Part shown: positions 1 through 11,582 of the stretch, piece by piece | Position numbering within the stretch: the stretch's first letter is position 1 | How the letters are laid out: each line of letters starts with the position of its first letter | Assembly (NCBI GenBank): GCA_002633005.1 | Contig: NMRA01000090.1 | Span: 929,500-993,499, forward strand | Direction of reading: 5' to 3' | Length of the DNA: 64,000 nt | Origin: Phoronis australis | Lineage: Eukaryota; Phoronida; Phoronidae | Position numbers and translations under genes: made by a program | Notes under the pieces: model-generated | Databases searched by the model: none | What the model saw: the letters and a program-made list of their open reading frames with translations, nothing else | What the model was told of the DNA's origin: nothing

Positions 1-85
1 TTGATTTCCTTTTTCGCGAATTAGGTCGAAGGAAGGTAACACTCATCATAGTGAACTGCGCGACCAATGTTTGAATTTTAGCCCA

Positions 86-318
86 TAGTGAACTCCACAG
101 TGAGTGATGTCCAGTACCTGATGTTTTCCCATTGTGGACTTTGTAGTGACTTATGCCCCGTAACAGATGTTTTATCCATTGAGAACCCCACAGTGACTTA
201 TGCCCTGTATGTGATATTTTGTCCATTGAGAACCCCTCAGTGACTTATGCCCTGTATCTGATACTTTGTCCATTGAGAACCCCACAGTGACTATGCCCAT
301 TATCTGATGTATGTCTCT
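86..318 (+). repeat. 47-bp tandem repeat, about 5 units, in AP3B intron
   Basis: Units begin near 86, 132, 179, 226 and 273. Exact 47-base spacing holds for the last three, which share TTGAGAACCCC and CAGTGACTTATGCCC; the first two are diverged. It lies just upstream of the exon at 328, and the last unit runs to about 10 bases before the acceptor. Confidence 0.85.
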
Positions 319-327
319 GCTTTGCAG

Positions 328-671
328 ACCGTGACAACTACCAGCTAGGCACACTGTCTCATATGTTGAACCAGAGGGCCACTGGCTACAATCACCTGCC
401 AGACTGGCCAGAGGTTGCGCCGGACCCCAGCGTCCGGAACGTGGAGGTGCCCGTGTCGTGGACGGAGACAAAGCAGCAAGATGAGAGGAAGAAGAAGAAG
501 ACAGCGACGGCATTCTACTCAGATGAGGAAGAAGAAGAAGGGACGGAGTCGGAGGAAGAGAGTAGTGAAGAGGAGAGCTCTTCAGGAGAGGAGGAGGAAA
601 GTGGAGAGGAGGAGGGAGATGAGGAGGAGGAGTCTGAAAAAGAGGACCAGTCAGGGGAGGAGTCTGAAGAG
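328..671 (+). CDS. AP3B1: AP3B exon: end of trunk and start of acidic hinge
   Basis: Acceptor TTTGCAG ends at 327; donor GTAGGT begins at 672. The exon enters with two bases of a split codon and leaves in phase 0. It encodes the trunk end [15 protein letters not shown] and [15 protein letters not shown], then about 70 residues dominated by Glu, Asp and Ser. The conserved part is what identifies the gene; the hinge is low complexity. Confidence 0.93.
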
Positions 672-3600
672 GTAGGTGATGTCTGATTGGCTCGTACTTC
701 TTTAGTGGCATGTGCACTTAGTGGTTGGATTAAAAATGCAAAAATGATGGCAATACCATGTTTTTGGTTGTTGATGCCTTTCCTAGATGATTTTTGGATT
801 TTGATACATCAAAAAAATAGACCTGTCGGAATTTCGTGTTATTTGACGACATCAATTTACTGTCTAGCAATTTATGAGCCAGTACATGAAACACATTGTG
901 TGTTTAAATTCTTTGTGGTCACTAAAGGAAGGCTAGATTATGACAACTAAGTTATGGATAAAGACGAAGTTATTTCTTTCACAGCATGTGACAGCTAGAT
1001 GACTTCAATATGATTAAGGTTATGAGTAACCCTTGAAAATCCAAAAGTCAGACTGGGTAGAATTCAGTAGCTGTCTCGCGGAGAGAAAAATCTAGCCAAA
1101 ATCACGTGCTGTCATTGAAAATACAATGCAATATCTCTCTTAACCTTGCAGTCTTGCTGTTCTTGTGGGGTTGTAGCGTTGATAAAATCTACCCTGGCTA
1201 TTGCTTGAAATCACAATTGTTATGTTTACATCAAAGGGCAAAGGTTATATTTTCCATATAAGGGAAATGTGCTACGTCTATGTCTTGCCATACTAAATAA
1301 GGAGATGTGCTTTGCCTTGAGGGAGAAAGATCAACAAAGTGACAATCAGTTGACAGATCATTATTTTTTGAAATTTTGAACTTAAAGAATTATGTTTTGA
1401 CATTGTTTCAGTGGCAGAGAACCACTTTGAATAATCGAGTTGTGTGCTTTTCACGTTCTATGCCACTTTAAGGAAGTAACGTCTGTCCCAACATCACTCG
1501 GCCTTTTTTTACTTCCAGGAAGAGGAGAGTTCTAGTGAGGAGGAGGAAAGTAGCGAAGAAGAGAGTGAGGAAGAAAGTGAGGATGATGCGCCAGCGCCAC
1601 CTGTGAAGCCGGCGAAGATGAAGGCCGCGGCAAAACCGTCAAAAAAGAACGTGCAAAAACAAGACTCGTTGAATCTGCTCGACCTTGACGACTGTGAGTA
1701 GATTGAAATGAAGGTCAAACATTAGATGTTTTATTATTGTTTGCTTAGTTATCACATTTTTCCCAACAGATCATGAGTATTGGAAAGTGCCACTGTTATT
1801 CACACATTAAGTATCTAGCTGTCAAATATGACCATTTGCTCTGTGGGTGACTTAGTTTTACTTAAAAATTAAGGGTAAACAATATCTATAAAGTAAATGT
1901 ATCTATTTGAACGTACACGTGGACAGGAATACAAAATAAGGCTTCGCCTTATTGTGATAAGTGCATGATTAGTGAGACGTTCACAAGGAATGCATAGAAA
2001 TACAATCCTTACTCTCTTTTTTTCTCAAACAACAAACTCCAGCTTGTAGTTCAGGAGGTGGAAACGGTTCGGTGGCCATACCTCTTAATTCCACTTGTGA
2101 TTCGCTTAACCCAGTCCTGTACCAGCAAACACCACGGACCACTCTTATACAAATCCCTGACCTTTTCCTCTGTGATTGCTCCCTACACAGTGACCAAATT
2201 ACAGTTGCAGTGACCAGGTTCCTCACCTGGACTGTGGTTCTGGTTCCTCACCTGGACTGTGAGGTTCAGGTTCCTCACCTGGACTGTGACGTTCAGGTTC
2301 CTCACCTGAACTGTGAGGTTCAGGTTCCTCACTTGGATTGTGAGGTTCTGGTTCCTCACCTGGACTGTGAGGTTCAGGTTCCTCACCTGGATTGTGAGGT
2401 TCTGGTCCCTCACCTGGACTGTGAGGTTCAGGTTCCTCACCTGAATTGTGAGGTTCAGGTTCCTCACCTGAATTGTGAGGTTCAGGTTCTTCACCTGGGT
2501 TGTGAGGTTCAGGTTCCTCTTCTGGACCGTGAGGTTCAGGTTCCTTACCTGGATTGTGAGGTTCAGGAGTGCGAGTGTGTCCCTGAGCATGAAATTGAAT
2601 CACAAGATATGCAACATGTCTGGTGCTTGCGTGGAGTTCAGTGTTTGCTGGTCTGTGACTGAATTTAGGGGATGGCAGCTGGAGTTCAGTGGCGCGGTCA
2701 TGGAGTCGTTTCCACACCCTGTAATTGTCACCCTCTGCATAAATCATATGCTACACAAACTAGCTTATCAATGCTACGTCATCCACCACAAACTGTTATC
2801 TCTGCAAGTTCTGTTATGCATTGGCCACTTTCAGTTTCTCACGAAAGGGAAGCCTACCAACCAGGTGAGCTAGTGTTGTACAAGGGTTCTGCAGGGTTCC
2901 TATGGTCGGTGTACCAGGTCAGCTGTCCCTGCATGAGCGCCCCCAAGTGTTGCTCCATTACGCTATTATATGGTGGCTAATTAAAGTATTTAGCTGCATT
3001 CATTTTCCGTTTTGCTGATAACTCCCATTGGCTTGCCATACTTTGCAACGTGTGCTGTGGGGTAAAATTGTCGACATTGCCAAACTTTGTTTTGAACTTA
3101 GTTTGCTCTCAGAATCTGTACACCACGTATTTTAATTTTGTTAGTTCTGGAAGTATTAGTTTTCAGTTGCTACTGTTTTACACATGTCCGCTTTTTTTTG
3201 TTCTGTTTTGAACATTTATTGGTCATTTTGCACAGGTACACAATATAAATGTTTAGTCTTATTCGAGTGCAATAACTCATTGGCCAGTGCCTCTTCTATC
3301 CGATAGATATGCTTAAGATGTAAAGGGCATTGAACATTTGTCTGTATATAGTAAAGGTAGGACTGACCAATCACTGCCCTCTTGTGGCAGTCTTGTCATT
3401 TTGTTTACCGTCCTCATGCGAGGCAGTGCCCAGAGAAACACGAATTCATTTGGTGAGCATTAGAAGTTTGGATGTTAAAAAAACGTTTTTGAGAACTGGT
3501 AGGTTGGTTCTGAGCATAATAATGGGTATTAGACAAGGCTGGGTATAGTATGACTAACTGAAACATTCAACCACTGGTTGAACATTGTTCATGAAATCAA

Positions 3601-6600
3601 CAGACTTGTGGTCCTGTGCTTATGAACACGGGTTATTAGTAGACAATACCAGCTATTACAGGCCACTGACTAGAATCCAGTTGACCAAAGCCTGTGTGTT
3701 GATGGCTCGATGTCGTTCATGTGTTCAGTTGTAGTTATCTAAGCTGACAGTCGCTGTTGCATGAAGTTTTCTCCCTCCATGTTCAGCAATACCTCGAGTG
3801 GGCAAATGTCACGACCTGCAAACTTACGAAGCAATTAATCTTGTTGTTGGATGCATTCCTAGCACAGTAACTGTTCATTGTATCATTCCCATGTGTACCT
3901 TGCATTCAAGTGGTTGAAAGAAAGGGTCGATTAATACTACATCATTATACCATACCATTATGCTCGTTTTATGTAGTTGATAAGTGATCAGAGTTGCAAG
4001 TGTAAATCTAGATTTTAATTTTTCAGGTGGAAATCTGTTCAGTGTTTTGTCTGAAAAAATGTTTTGTTTAAATTTTCAAAAAGACATCAGAGCCTCCATG
4101 TCCAAAACTCTGTTTGCTTGTTTTGGTTTTGACTAATGGGGTTTACATTGTTTTCTCCGTCCCATTCTTAGGTGTTAATCAATTCGACTCGTCACTCAGT
4201 GAGTTCAAAAGGAACTTGTACGCTTCCATTAGTAGCACGATTTCACCTCCACCTGCTGCCGCAGCGCCCCCTACCATCTGTAAGCAGTGATCGTTTGTTA
4301 GGAATGCCTGTCTGGTTAATTTAGTCACTTTTGGCTGGTACATGTATCTGTTTGCTTTTATATCTTTAGTCGGCTGCTTTTCTCCTGTTTAATCCAGTAT
4401 TTCACACCAACATCTTGTCAGTTTTTGGCACAGGCTATCGGATAGTTGTCAAAACTGTACCTGTCCCTGTTTAGACCCATCACTAATTATTATCGAGTGA
4501 TTAGTGCGAGGCAAGAGTTGTTTTCGCTTAATTATGCAAAAATTTGATATCTGGCTTCCGTACTGCGTGCTGTGAAGTGGTTTGATGATAATCATGCTTA
4601 GAAGGCTGATAAAGTTGTGGGCTGGCTGAGAAACAGTTCAAATGTTTCTTATTTTTGGACAAACCATGCAGTATTCCAGGCAATAACGTGGTTTACAGTC
4701 ACCCAGTACGTGTAAAGCTCATTGTTGTCATTGGTAGAGTCTGTGAATAAAGTTCTTCAGCCTTTTCTTTTTTAATAAATGACCTGGTTTATTCCCATTG
4801 TTGATGTCTGCACCTCCATTTTTTCTGGAATGCGTAACAAATTTTTTTTGATGTTTTTTCACATTTCTGATGCACATATTGCATGCTGGAATATGCAGTG
4901 CATGATTACTTCCGATTAATGTTCGATATGTTCAGTGTTGTAAATCGTATTAACTGGTCTCGTCTAAATCTTGTACTGAATTGAACACATTGACAGGGAT
5001 AATTTTAGGAGCGTGTCCCGTTTCAGTGGTGCAAAGCATGTAATTTTCAGTGATGCGCTGTAATGCTGAACTCAGGCCGACAGGCTCATTGAAATTAGAA
5101 GAAAAAATTAACATGACCCATAGATCCTCCGAGTGGCCCTATAGACTTGAGGCCATGTGGGTCAAGTCATTCATTTTTAACCACGTTTTTCTAAAATAAT
5201 CCCTGCATCCTGGTGAATTGGGCTGGCCCTCGGTTGTTAGTGTCTGTATAGAAATGACAAGAAAATATGTTTGCACAGTGAATATCTTGGACTGATATAC
5301 TTGACCTGCACCGATAATAGTTTTTCACTTTTTAAGTTACTGGAAAATAGCTTACTTTCAAATTCGTGGTGGCTCTGCTGGCTCATTTTTACTACCGTAA
5401 TACTAATTTATGCTAATCTATGAAATGCGTTCAACTCTCTCGATCATAAAAATGTCCAACCTACTAGATGAGGCCAAAAACAAAGTTGGTTCTGGTCTCT
5501 ACAGCAATTCATTTGGAGACACGTTCTCACCAACTACAAAAGAAACGCCGCCCCACATCAATTTCAGCTGGCGTTGCATGTTTTTCCGTAAAACTGCACA
5601 AAGACACATAAGCAAGGGTACGCAAGGTTTGAAACACCATGATTTGCCAAGGGATGAGTAAAAAAAATCCCGTGTCAGTTTTGCTCTATCAGGTGGATTT
5701 TCTTTTTTGAAAAGATGAGCAACTAAAAAATACCACATAATCAACTATATTTTCAAAAAGACAGAGACCAGAACCATGTTTTTGACCAACCAGTAAATCT
5801 GTTCTGTAACTTAGCATGTTCTCAACCATTAGCAGGGTCAGGAGCTGTCAGACTATACCACTTCATAATTTATTGTTAGTTTCCATGGAGATAGAGTACA
5901 CAGTTTTGTATCAAAGTGTGTTTGCCTTCTGGTTCAGTTGGTGTTAGTTGGTGGTGGCTAGCAGTGAACATCAGCGTTTACTTTAGCAGTTGTTTGACTT
6001 GTTTTTAAATTGATTTGGTTTTTGTAAAGTTTAGGAAAGTTCAGTTTTATTTATCAGTTGAAAACTGGCTTTAGTTTTTACTTGTCATTGGGTGCCTTGT
6101 GCGTGCTTTGAATCTGTAATTAGTCTAAAGATTTATTGTCTGATGTTTGTGATATATATTCAATTAATGTTCAGACCAATAGATGTCACTGTCTAGTCAA
6201 CCCATTATTATGGTGTTTTTTTTTCTAGTTGGTTCCACAGCAACGACCCCTATGGGTGCAAACGGTGACCTTTTGACCCCCACGCTCATCTCGGACATGG
6301 ATACCTTGTCTCTGGGCAATAAATCAACTACGCCAGCTTCAAGTATCGTAAGTGATGAGTGTAATCAATGGTGAATTAATTTAACAGTTGAACTACGTAC
6401 CACAACTTTGTCTATCTTCACTAATTTTGTTACTTCAATCACTTTTCATCAAAACCTGATATATCTTACCACGTGCTCCAAAACATGATACTTCGTTACA
6501 AAACGTGATCTGCATCACAGATCTCAAATCTGGCGAATATCTCCTTTTGCAACGGAACTCTTCAACTGTTTTTGCTCCATCTGCTTAACACTAAACGTAG

Positions 6601-9600
6601 TTTTCTGTTCTCCCAATAGGTGGCAAGTGCAGTGTTCATCCCCACCCAGACACACGAGCTACTGAACCGTATCACGGGGCAGGGCCTGTGCGCCACCTAC
6701 AGGTTCACGAGGACAGTCTCCGTATTCTCGCCGAAGAACATATCCGTTGAGTTGACACTCTCCAACACGTCGGACAACGCCATTAAAAATATACGAGTGG
6801 GAAATAAGGTAAACGCATCCCTATGTCGCCATGGATATTTTTTCCAAAATAAGATTTCTTGTGACCTTAAAAATTTTCTGATGCTGCGTAGTAGCAGAGT
6901 CTCATGTTTTAGTTTGGCAGAGAAAAGATCAAGCTGTATACAGTAGAATCGCAACAATTTCGGACAAAAATGATTTCTTAAATTGCAATTTTTTTCATTT
7001 TTCGAGGGCCTCAGATATTGTTGTAGATTTCTACAATTTTTCAAAATAATGTTTGTTGGTAGCTATGGTAGAACTTTGATATGGCAAGGTATTATTGACA
7101 GTGGTATTGTTTGTAATTTATGAAAAAATATACAAAAATTCACCTGCCTGCCATCTGTTCTCCTAACTTGGCGAGATTTTACCGCAAACCCAATATCAAG
7201 TATTTCAAAAACATCACTGTACCAGTGGTATGACCTTCCACACAACGGCTAGCTTGGAAGACATGAAATTTGTTAACTTTGGTATAAAAACGAGGACTTA
7301 CTAAATAAAGTCAGGCATAATGGGGAAAATTTTGCAGTGGGTAAACGAATGTCTTCCGTGATACATGAGTCACTGTCCTTAAGCACGAAGTCATAACTTA
7401 AGATAGCATTCATATTCCCTATTGGTTTCAATAATATCATCTTGATGTCTGCCCCCACAGTAGGTATGACAGTGAAGGCCATGAGATGCGATTATCCGAC
7501 ATTAATGATCGGAGAAAATTTCCTGGCATTCCCTGTCATGGTTACCGAGCACAAATGTTGTAGACCACTCGTGTGTTTCCCACTTAATCACGAAAATTCT
7601 ATCTTTTTGCATAGCTTTGCATGGGGTCCATAACTCCGCAATGGAAAACTAACGTGAGGTCTTACAAACCTTAAACGGACTCGTGCCGGGTAGCAGCAGT
7701 TCAGAGGCATGAAATCATGGAAGTGGGACAAAATACACATTTAGTTCAGATTGCACAAAAAGGAAATGGGACTGTGGTGTGTTCTGCAGGTTGGAATGAT
7801 GTTGAGAAACCCTGTACATCTGTTGACAGGCTATCCAGGGGAGTTATTTTTAACCCTATCAATGTTCTACTAGTGTTTATATAAATGCTTAGTAGTAAAT
7901 GTTTAATTTTGTGTCTGTTTTCAGAAATTGCAATCGGGAATGAGCATTAGTGAATTTCCAGAGATTCGTAAGTTAAACTTTTNTGAAACGCGTCAAAGAT
8001 CGATTCTGCATATCCCATGTTCACGCAACTTGCTTACAAGTCATCGGGAGGGCTGTTCTCGGTTAGTGTTCTTTTGAACTTGGATTTGGCAACAACCAAA
8101 TAACGGTCGGGTTAACAAGAGCTGCTTTGTATTTGCCAGGTATCTGTTGAGAAGTGTAAAAACTCAGCTCGCATTCGTTGGAAATTCCACGTCGCATTTT
8201 GCGGCTTGATACGAGCTGACAAATATCTCAGCTCGCATTTCCAAATTTCAGGTCGCAAATGCGACCTGCAGCTCGTTATGTCGAGCCCTGTTCTATGTGT
8301 ACTTAGATCTATTGTTGGAAAGCAGGCGTTTGAGTACTAGAGAAAACTGTTGTACCTTTGATCTAGGATGACCGAAGAACTGTGCTTTTGTCCTGTAAAT
8401 ATAGGGACACTGTGGAGTGTCTATTTGGTTCTTCATAATGAGTCAATACCTTCCTACTTTTTGTCTGTTGTCAGGACACATATGATAACTTATGAAATGC
8501 TGACTGTGAAGCTGGAGAAAGTGATGCCTATACCAGTGAAATTAAGATACAAGGGTCCTAACCGTATTGTTCATGTCGTGTTGCTGGTCTCGATACATAA
8601 CAGTGTATGTGTGTTGAAGACACATTAGCTGAGCTTATGTAGGACCCTAGAAAATTGTTCATTTTTGGCCAACTTTGGGACACTGTTTCTCGGATCAGAT
8701 TCTTGTGAATTTTTCAGATTCAGTGCTTTATTCACTGATTTCCATAGCACTTTGAGGAATAGTTTTTTAAAATTTCCACTTTTGCATGAGGGCCATCGTG
8801 AGATAGGACTTGATGAAAAAATATTTAAGCTGCATAAAACGAATCTGACAACAATTTAGAGAACTTTAGCCGAGTGTTTTGGAGTTTGCATCTTGGAACA
8901 GTTATGTCGTGCACAATTAGGTTGCGTTATTGATCCTGTGGTCTTGTTATGAATGTACCTTTCTTTTTCAATTGCTAACTTTTCATTAAAAAAGCAAGGT
9001 CACGTGGCCTAATGAGTGGCAAATTGGTATAAAGTCAAAAATTTAATTTTTACTTTCACGAAATATATTGTAGATATTTGGCTGAATGTTGAGACTTCTT
9101 GAAAAAGTCGTAAATAGCCTCAATTAGTCCTTATTATTCAAATAATATGTTATCAAATTGACGAAACGAGAAGTTGCGTAAGATTTCCAGACCATACTTA
9201 CACTGTTGCAGGTGACCTCGAGGTCAACTCAACAACCTCTGTGGTGATGGGCATTGATTTCTGTGATACGACCCAGCCGGCAATCTTTGACCTGTGCACG
9301 TCCTCGGCAAAGTTCAATGTCAAAATATCGGCGCCAGTTGGCGAATTAATTCAGCCATGCAGTATGAGCCAAAATGATTTCACTTCGGAGCGAGGTAAAG
9401 TTTGAGTTGATTTGGATGTTGGCATAGTTGATAGTGACAGCATACAGATGTAGTTTATTTGTTTGGATTAGCGCCCACATTTTTAAAAAGTTAATTATTT
9501 GAGTGCCTATTTTCTGGAGGTTGTACTCGGCTGTACACCGTCTGATGTGTACTCAGAACACTTAATTAAAAATCAATATAAATCATCGTGTGAAAACGGT

Positions 9601-10557
9601 AATACTAAAAATGTGCACCCATCTAGAAATTGACCTATCGCCAGGATTTTGAGTGACGGCTTAGCTGACCAATCAGACCGCAACACCTTCGTTTCCAAGC
9701 TGCCATTTTACCTGAAAAATAACGCATTGCCAGGTAAAACTCATTGTTTGTTTGTTTATTGACCTTTCTCAAGGCGGCAGAGCTTGCAATAGGTCAATTG
9801 GTTCTAACCAGTCGGTGGGTACTGCAGTGCCACCTGGTGTCTAAGGCACGCCACCTACCCCAAATGTTTGCATTTCTTGAATTAAGTGCTTTCACAGTTA
9901 CAGTTTTCTGTGTACATTGCTGTATTACCTCTAGTAACTGTCTTCGCCAAAATCAAAATTCATTATTTGTGCCTCAATTCCAAGTGAGGTTTCGGTAACA
10001 TTACTGTAAAAATTCTCCAATTTGGGACAAAGGTAACTGTTAAAATTGCCATGTTTCTGTTTTTCAGAGACTTACTACATTGTTGTAAATGCTCCAAATT
10101 TTACCGAATGTTGTTTGGCAACAGCTGCGCCATACAAAGTACTAAAATCAAAATAAATTTCCCAGAAAATTCATTTTTGTTCAGAAATTTGATGAAATGA
10201 AATTTGACGTGTCCATAATATTATGTACCAAACTGAAGAATTCGTACCGTACATTTTGTTATTTCAGGCAAACTAGGTGGAATGCATGAGAACTCGGCCA
10301 AGGTTGACCTCCCTGGAAGTCAGCCAAGTTCTGACACGGTCACCAGCTGTGTGTACCAGACCGTGAATGTTCTACAAGTTCCTTCCCCAGACAGCGATAC
10401 CTATTGGTTTGCTGGAAAAACACTGTCTACAGGAAGCTACTGCCTAATCACAGTCAAATTCATTGACGATAAAGCGACAGTGTGCGTCAATTGTGATAAG
10501 ATTGTCATAGGCTCCATGTTGGTTAAGGAATTAAGGCAAAAGTTATCAGCAGCCTGA
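328..10557 (+). CDS. AP3B1: AP-3 complex subunit beta, C-terminal part (8 exons, 5' end outside window)
   Basis: Large beta-adaptin subunit of the AP-3 adaptor complex, which sorts cargo from endosomes/trans-Golgi to lysosomes and lysosome-related organelles. Exons: 328-671, 1519-1693, 4172-4279, 6229-6347, 6620-6808, 7925-7967, 9212-9394, 10268-10557. All have AG/GT borders and their phases agree, giving 482 continuous codons ending in TGA at 10555. Order of regions: end of the adaptin trunk ([14 protein letters not shown], then [15 protein letters not shown], a family signature), a very acidic Ser/Glu hinge with Lys-rich patches, the LLDLDD clathrin-box-like motif, then the C-terminal appendage ([27 protein letters not shown]). 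The vertebrate protein is about 1,090 residues, so the N-terminal trunk lies upstream of this window. Vertebrates have AP3B1 and AP3B2; invertebrates usually have one gene, so the symbol marks the orthology group only. Confidence 0.95.
672..1518 (+). other. AP3B intron
   Basis: No coding signal. Contains a MITE-family copy at 1069-1180 (listed separately); the rest is unremarkable AT-rich sequence. Confidence 0.85.
1069..1180 (+). mobile_element. MITE family A (ACGCTAGGACCT ends), copy 1
   Basis: Diverged copy of the family best preserved at 16889-17009. Shared blocks in order: AGCTGTCTCGCG, AATCTAGCC, TCACGTGCT, GCAATATCTC, GTCTTGCT and a final GTAGCGTT. Its end inverted repeats are eroded. 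It lies inside an AP3B intron. Confidence 0.6.
1519..1693 (+). CDS. AP3B1: AP3B exon: acidic/basic hinge with LLDLDD motif
   Basis: Acceptor ACTTCCAG, donor GTGAGT. Continues the Glu/Ser run, then a Pro/Ala/Lys-rich stretch ([14 protein letters not shown]), then NLLDLDD, which resembles the clathrin-box motif found in the hinge of beta adaptins. Leaves in phase 1. Confidence 0.93.
1694..4171 (+). other. AP3B intron
   Basis: 2.5-kb intron holding the 27-bp minisatellite at 2217-2567. Open frames over the minisatellite occur on both strands and follow from the repeat period being divisible by three; they are not coding. Nothing else recognised. Confidence 0.85.
2217..2567. repeat. 27-bp minisatellite, 13 units
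   Basis: Consensus reads GGTTCCTCACCTGGA then CTGTGAGGTTCA. Thirteen units fill the interval; the first is 25 bases, the others 27. The main variation is GGACTG/GAATTG/GGATTG within the unit and CAGG/CTGG at the join. Because 27 is a multiple of three and the unit lacks stops, several frames stay open on both strands. Confidence 0.93.
4172..4279 (+). CDS. AP3B1: AP3B exon: hinge
   Basis: Acceptor CCCATTCTTAG, donor GTAAGC. Codes for [19 protein letters not shown] followed by a Pro/Ala-rich tail; phase 1 at both ends, so skipping it would keep the frame. Weakly conserved hinge sequence, assigned by frame continuity and position. Confidence 0.85.
4280..6228 (+). other. AP3B intron
   Basis: 1.9-kb intron without recognised repeats or coding signal. 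A TACATGTA palindrome is at 4339-4346. Confidence 0.8.
6229..6347 (+). CDS. AP3B1: AP3B exon: hinge
   Basis: Acceptor after a T-rich tract (TTTTTTTTTCTAG), donor GTAAGT. Encodes a Thr/Ser/Pro-rich segment containing [15 protein letters not shown], comparable to the 'MADLEGLHL' type motif preceding the appendage in vertebrate AP3B. Enters phase 1, leaves phase 0. Confidence 0.88.
6620..6808 (+). CDS. AP3B1: AP3B exon: start of appendage
   Basis: Acceptor TCCCAATAG, donor GTAAAC. Encodes 63 codons including [18 protein letters not shown] and [19 protein letters not shown], matching the beta-sandwich start of the AP-3 beta C-terminal domain. Phase 0 at both ends. Confidence 0.93.
6809..7924 (+). 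other. AP3B intron
   Basis: 1.1-kb intron; nothing recognised. Short open frames present on both strands lack conservation or coding features. Confidence 0.8.
7925..7967 (+). CDS. AP3B1: AP3B small exon
   Basis: A 43-base exon ([14 protein letters not shown]) between TTTTCAG and GTAAGT. It supplies exactly the phase shift needed to join its neighbours and sits where vertebrate AP3B has a short Met/Phe-rich linker. Too short for simple ORF detection. Confidence 0.85.
7968..9211 (+). other. AP3B intron with diverged CTCAGCTCGCATT repeat
   Basis: At 8162-8290 a roughly 65-bp unit beginning CTCAGCTCGCATT occurs twice, followed by the palindrome GGTCGCAAATGCGACC and ending GTCGAGCCCTG, an end sequence reminiscent of hAT-type MITEs (CAGGGCTCGAC on the other strand). 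No matching left end is seen, so this is a fragment. One N at 7983. Confidence 0.5.
9212..9394 (+). CDS. AP3B1: AP3B exon: appendage core
   Basis: Acceptor CACTGTTGCAG, donor GTAAAG. Encodes [20 protein letters not shown] and [15 protein letters not shown], among the best conserved segments of AP-3 beta. Phase 1 at both ends. Confidence 0.94.
9395..10267 (+). other. AP3B intron
   Basis: Nothing recognised apart from ordinary AT-rich intronic sequence. Confidence 0.8.
10268..10557 (+). CDS. AP3B1: AP3B last coding exon
   Basis: Acceptor TTATTTCAG; ends with TGA at 10555-10557. Encodes [15 protein letters not shown], a region ending TVNVLQVP, then [16 protein letters not shown] and the terminal [16 protein letters not shown], all collinear with the vertebrate C terminus. 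Confidence 0.95.
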
Positions 10558-11418
10558 ACCAGGATATAGACAATCTTATGAGGTCGAGAAAGATGTTGTC
10601 TGCGAGAGAGAGACTCTTCCTCCTATGGAAATAAGACTTTTCTGTCATGATGTGGGCGTTGATGTTGACGGTCCATGCAGAACTAATGAAGCTTTGGCAT
10701 TGAATGGCAATACAAATACATGTACTCTCAAATTAACTTTGCATTACTGAGTAAGGGAATTATTGGACACTTCCTCATATTGTGCTGCGACAGCTGTACC
10801 GGCAATGGAGTAAAATTGTATTAAAGAGTACTGTTAACTTATTGAAAGCGTTTTTGGTCTGTTCGGATTATTTTGAACTGTTTCTATAAAAATAGCATTT
10901 CTTCTAAGCAAAAGTGTGACATTGAACAATATGCTATGTCAGCTGCTACAGTAGGGGCAAACTGCGTTCTGTTGCTGGTTCGCATTTCAATTGGAGCAGT
11001 CTGGTCAGAAACGAGCATTAAAACTAGTAACACAAAGATTTAGGCAATTAGGTACACTGTTCTTAAATTGTATAATTTTACTCTCTGTGACGTGGCTTCT
11101 GGTTTGAAAAATTGTCGTTATAAAAATCTAAATAAATTTCATGGTGATTATGATATGTTAGATTGACCAAAAAACAACTTTAAAAAGGTTAACATCCTCC
11201 TTTAATGTTTGTTTTTGTTGAGAAATTTCACGCAATAGATTTCCACTTGACTGTCTTGGTGTGTGCGAATAGTTGAAGAATTATAAATAGAATGACCCAA
11301 AAGTATTCTGACTAAATGACCCAAAATTTCTCATCGTGACGCCTAGACAGAAGACACGTTCATCGTCAGTACTCTTATATCATGACTGAGAATGAAGGAA
11401 AGTTAGTAAGATGGATAG
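10558..11418 (+). other. AP3B 3' UTR and downstream flank
   Basis: Follows the AP3B stop; two candidate poly(A) signals (10820, 11131). No other coding or repeat signal seen. Confidence 0.6.
10820..10825 (+). promoter_or_regulatory. Candidate poly(A) signal of AP3B (ATTAAA)
   Basis: ATTAAA lies 263 bases after the stop and is followed about 25 bases later by a GT-rich run (GTTTTTGGTCTGTTCGG). A canonical AATAAA at 11131-11136 is an alternative, giving a 3' UTR of about 600 bases. Which is used cannot be told from sequence. Confidence 0.45.
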
Positions 11419-11582
11419 GCTGAGTTTTGCTGCCCTAATAGTTATTACTAATCATTTTTGCTGAGTTTTGCTGCCCTAATAGTTATTACTAATCATTTTT
11501 GCTGAGTTTTGCTGCCCTAATAGTTATTACTAATCATTTTTGCTGAGTTTTGCTGCCCTAATAGTTATTACTATCATTTTTG
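11419..11582 (+). repeat. 41-bp tandem repeat, 4 units
   Basis: Near-identical 41-base units starting GCTGAGTTTTGCTGCCCTAA and ending CATTTTT; the last unit lacks one A. The high identity suggests recent expansion. Confidence 0.95.

Noticed and set aside
172-717. 181-codon Pro/Ser-rich minus-strand frame
   Set aside because: Shadow of the acidic AP3B exon on the opposite strand.
2072-2747. Long open frames on both strands with VPHLDCEVQ / EEPEPHNPG repeats
   Set aside because: They arise from the stop-free 27-bp minisatellite inside an AP3B intron; no conserved flanks.
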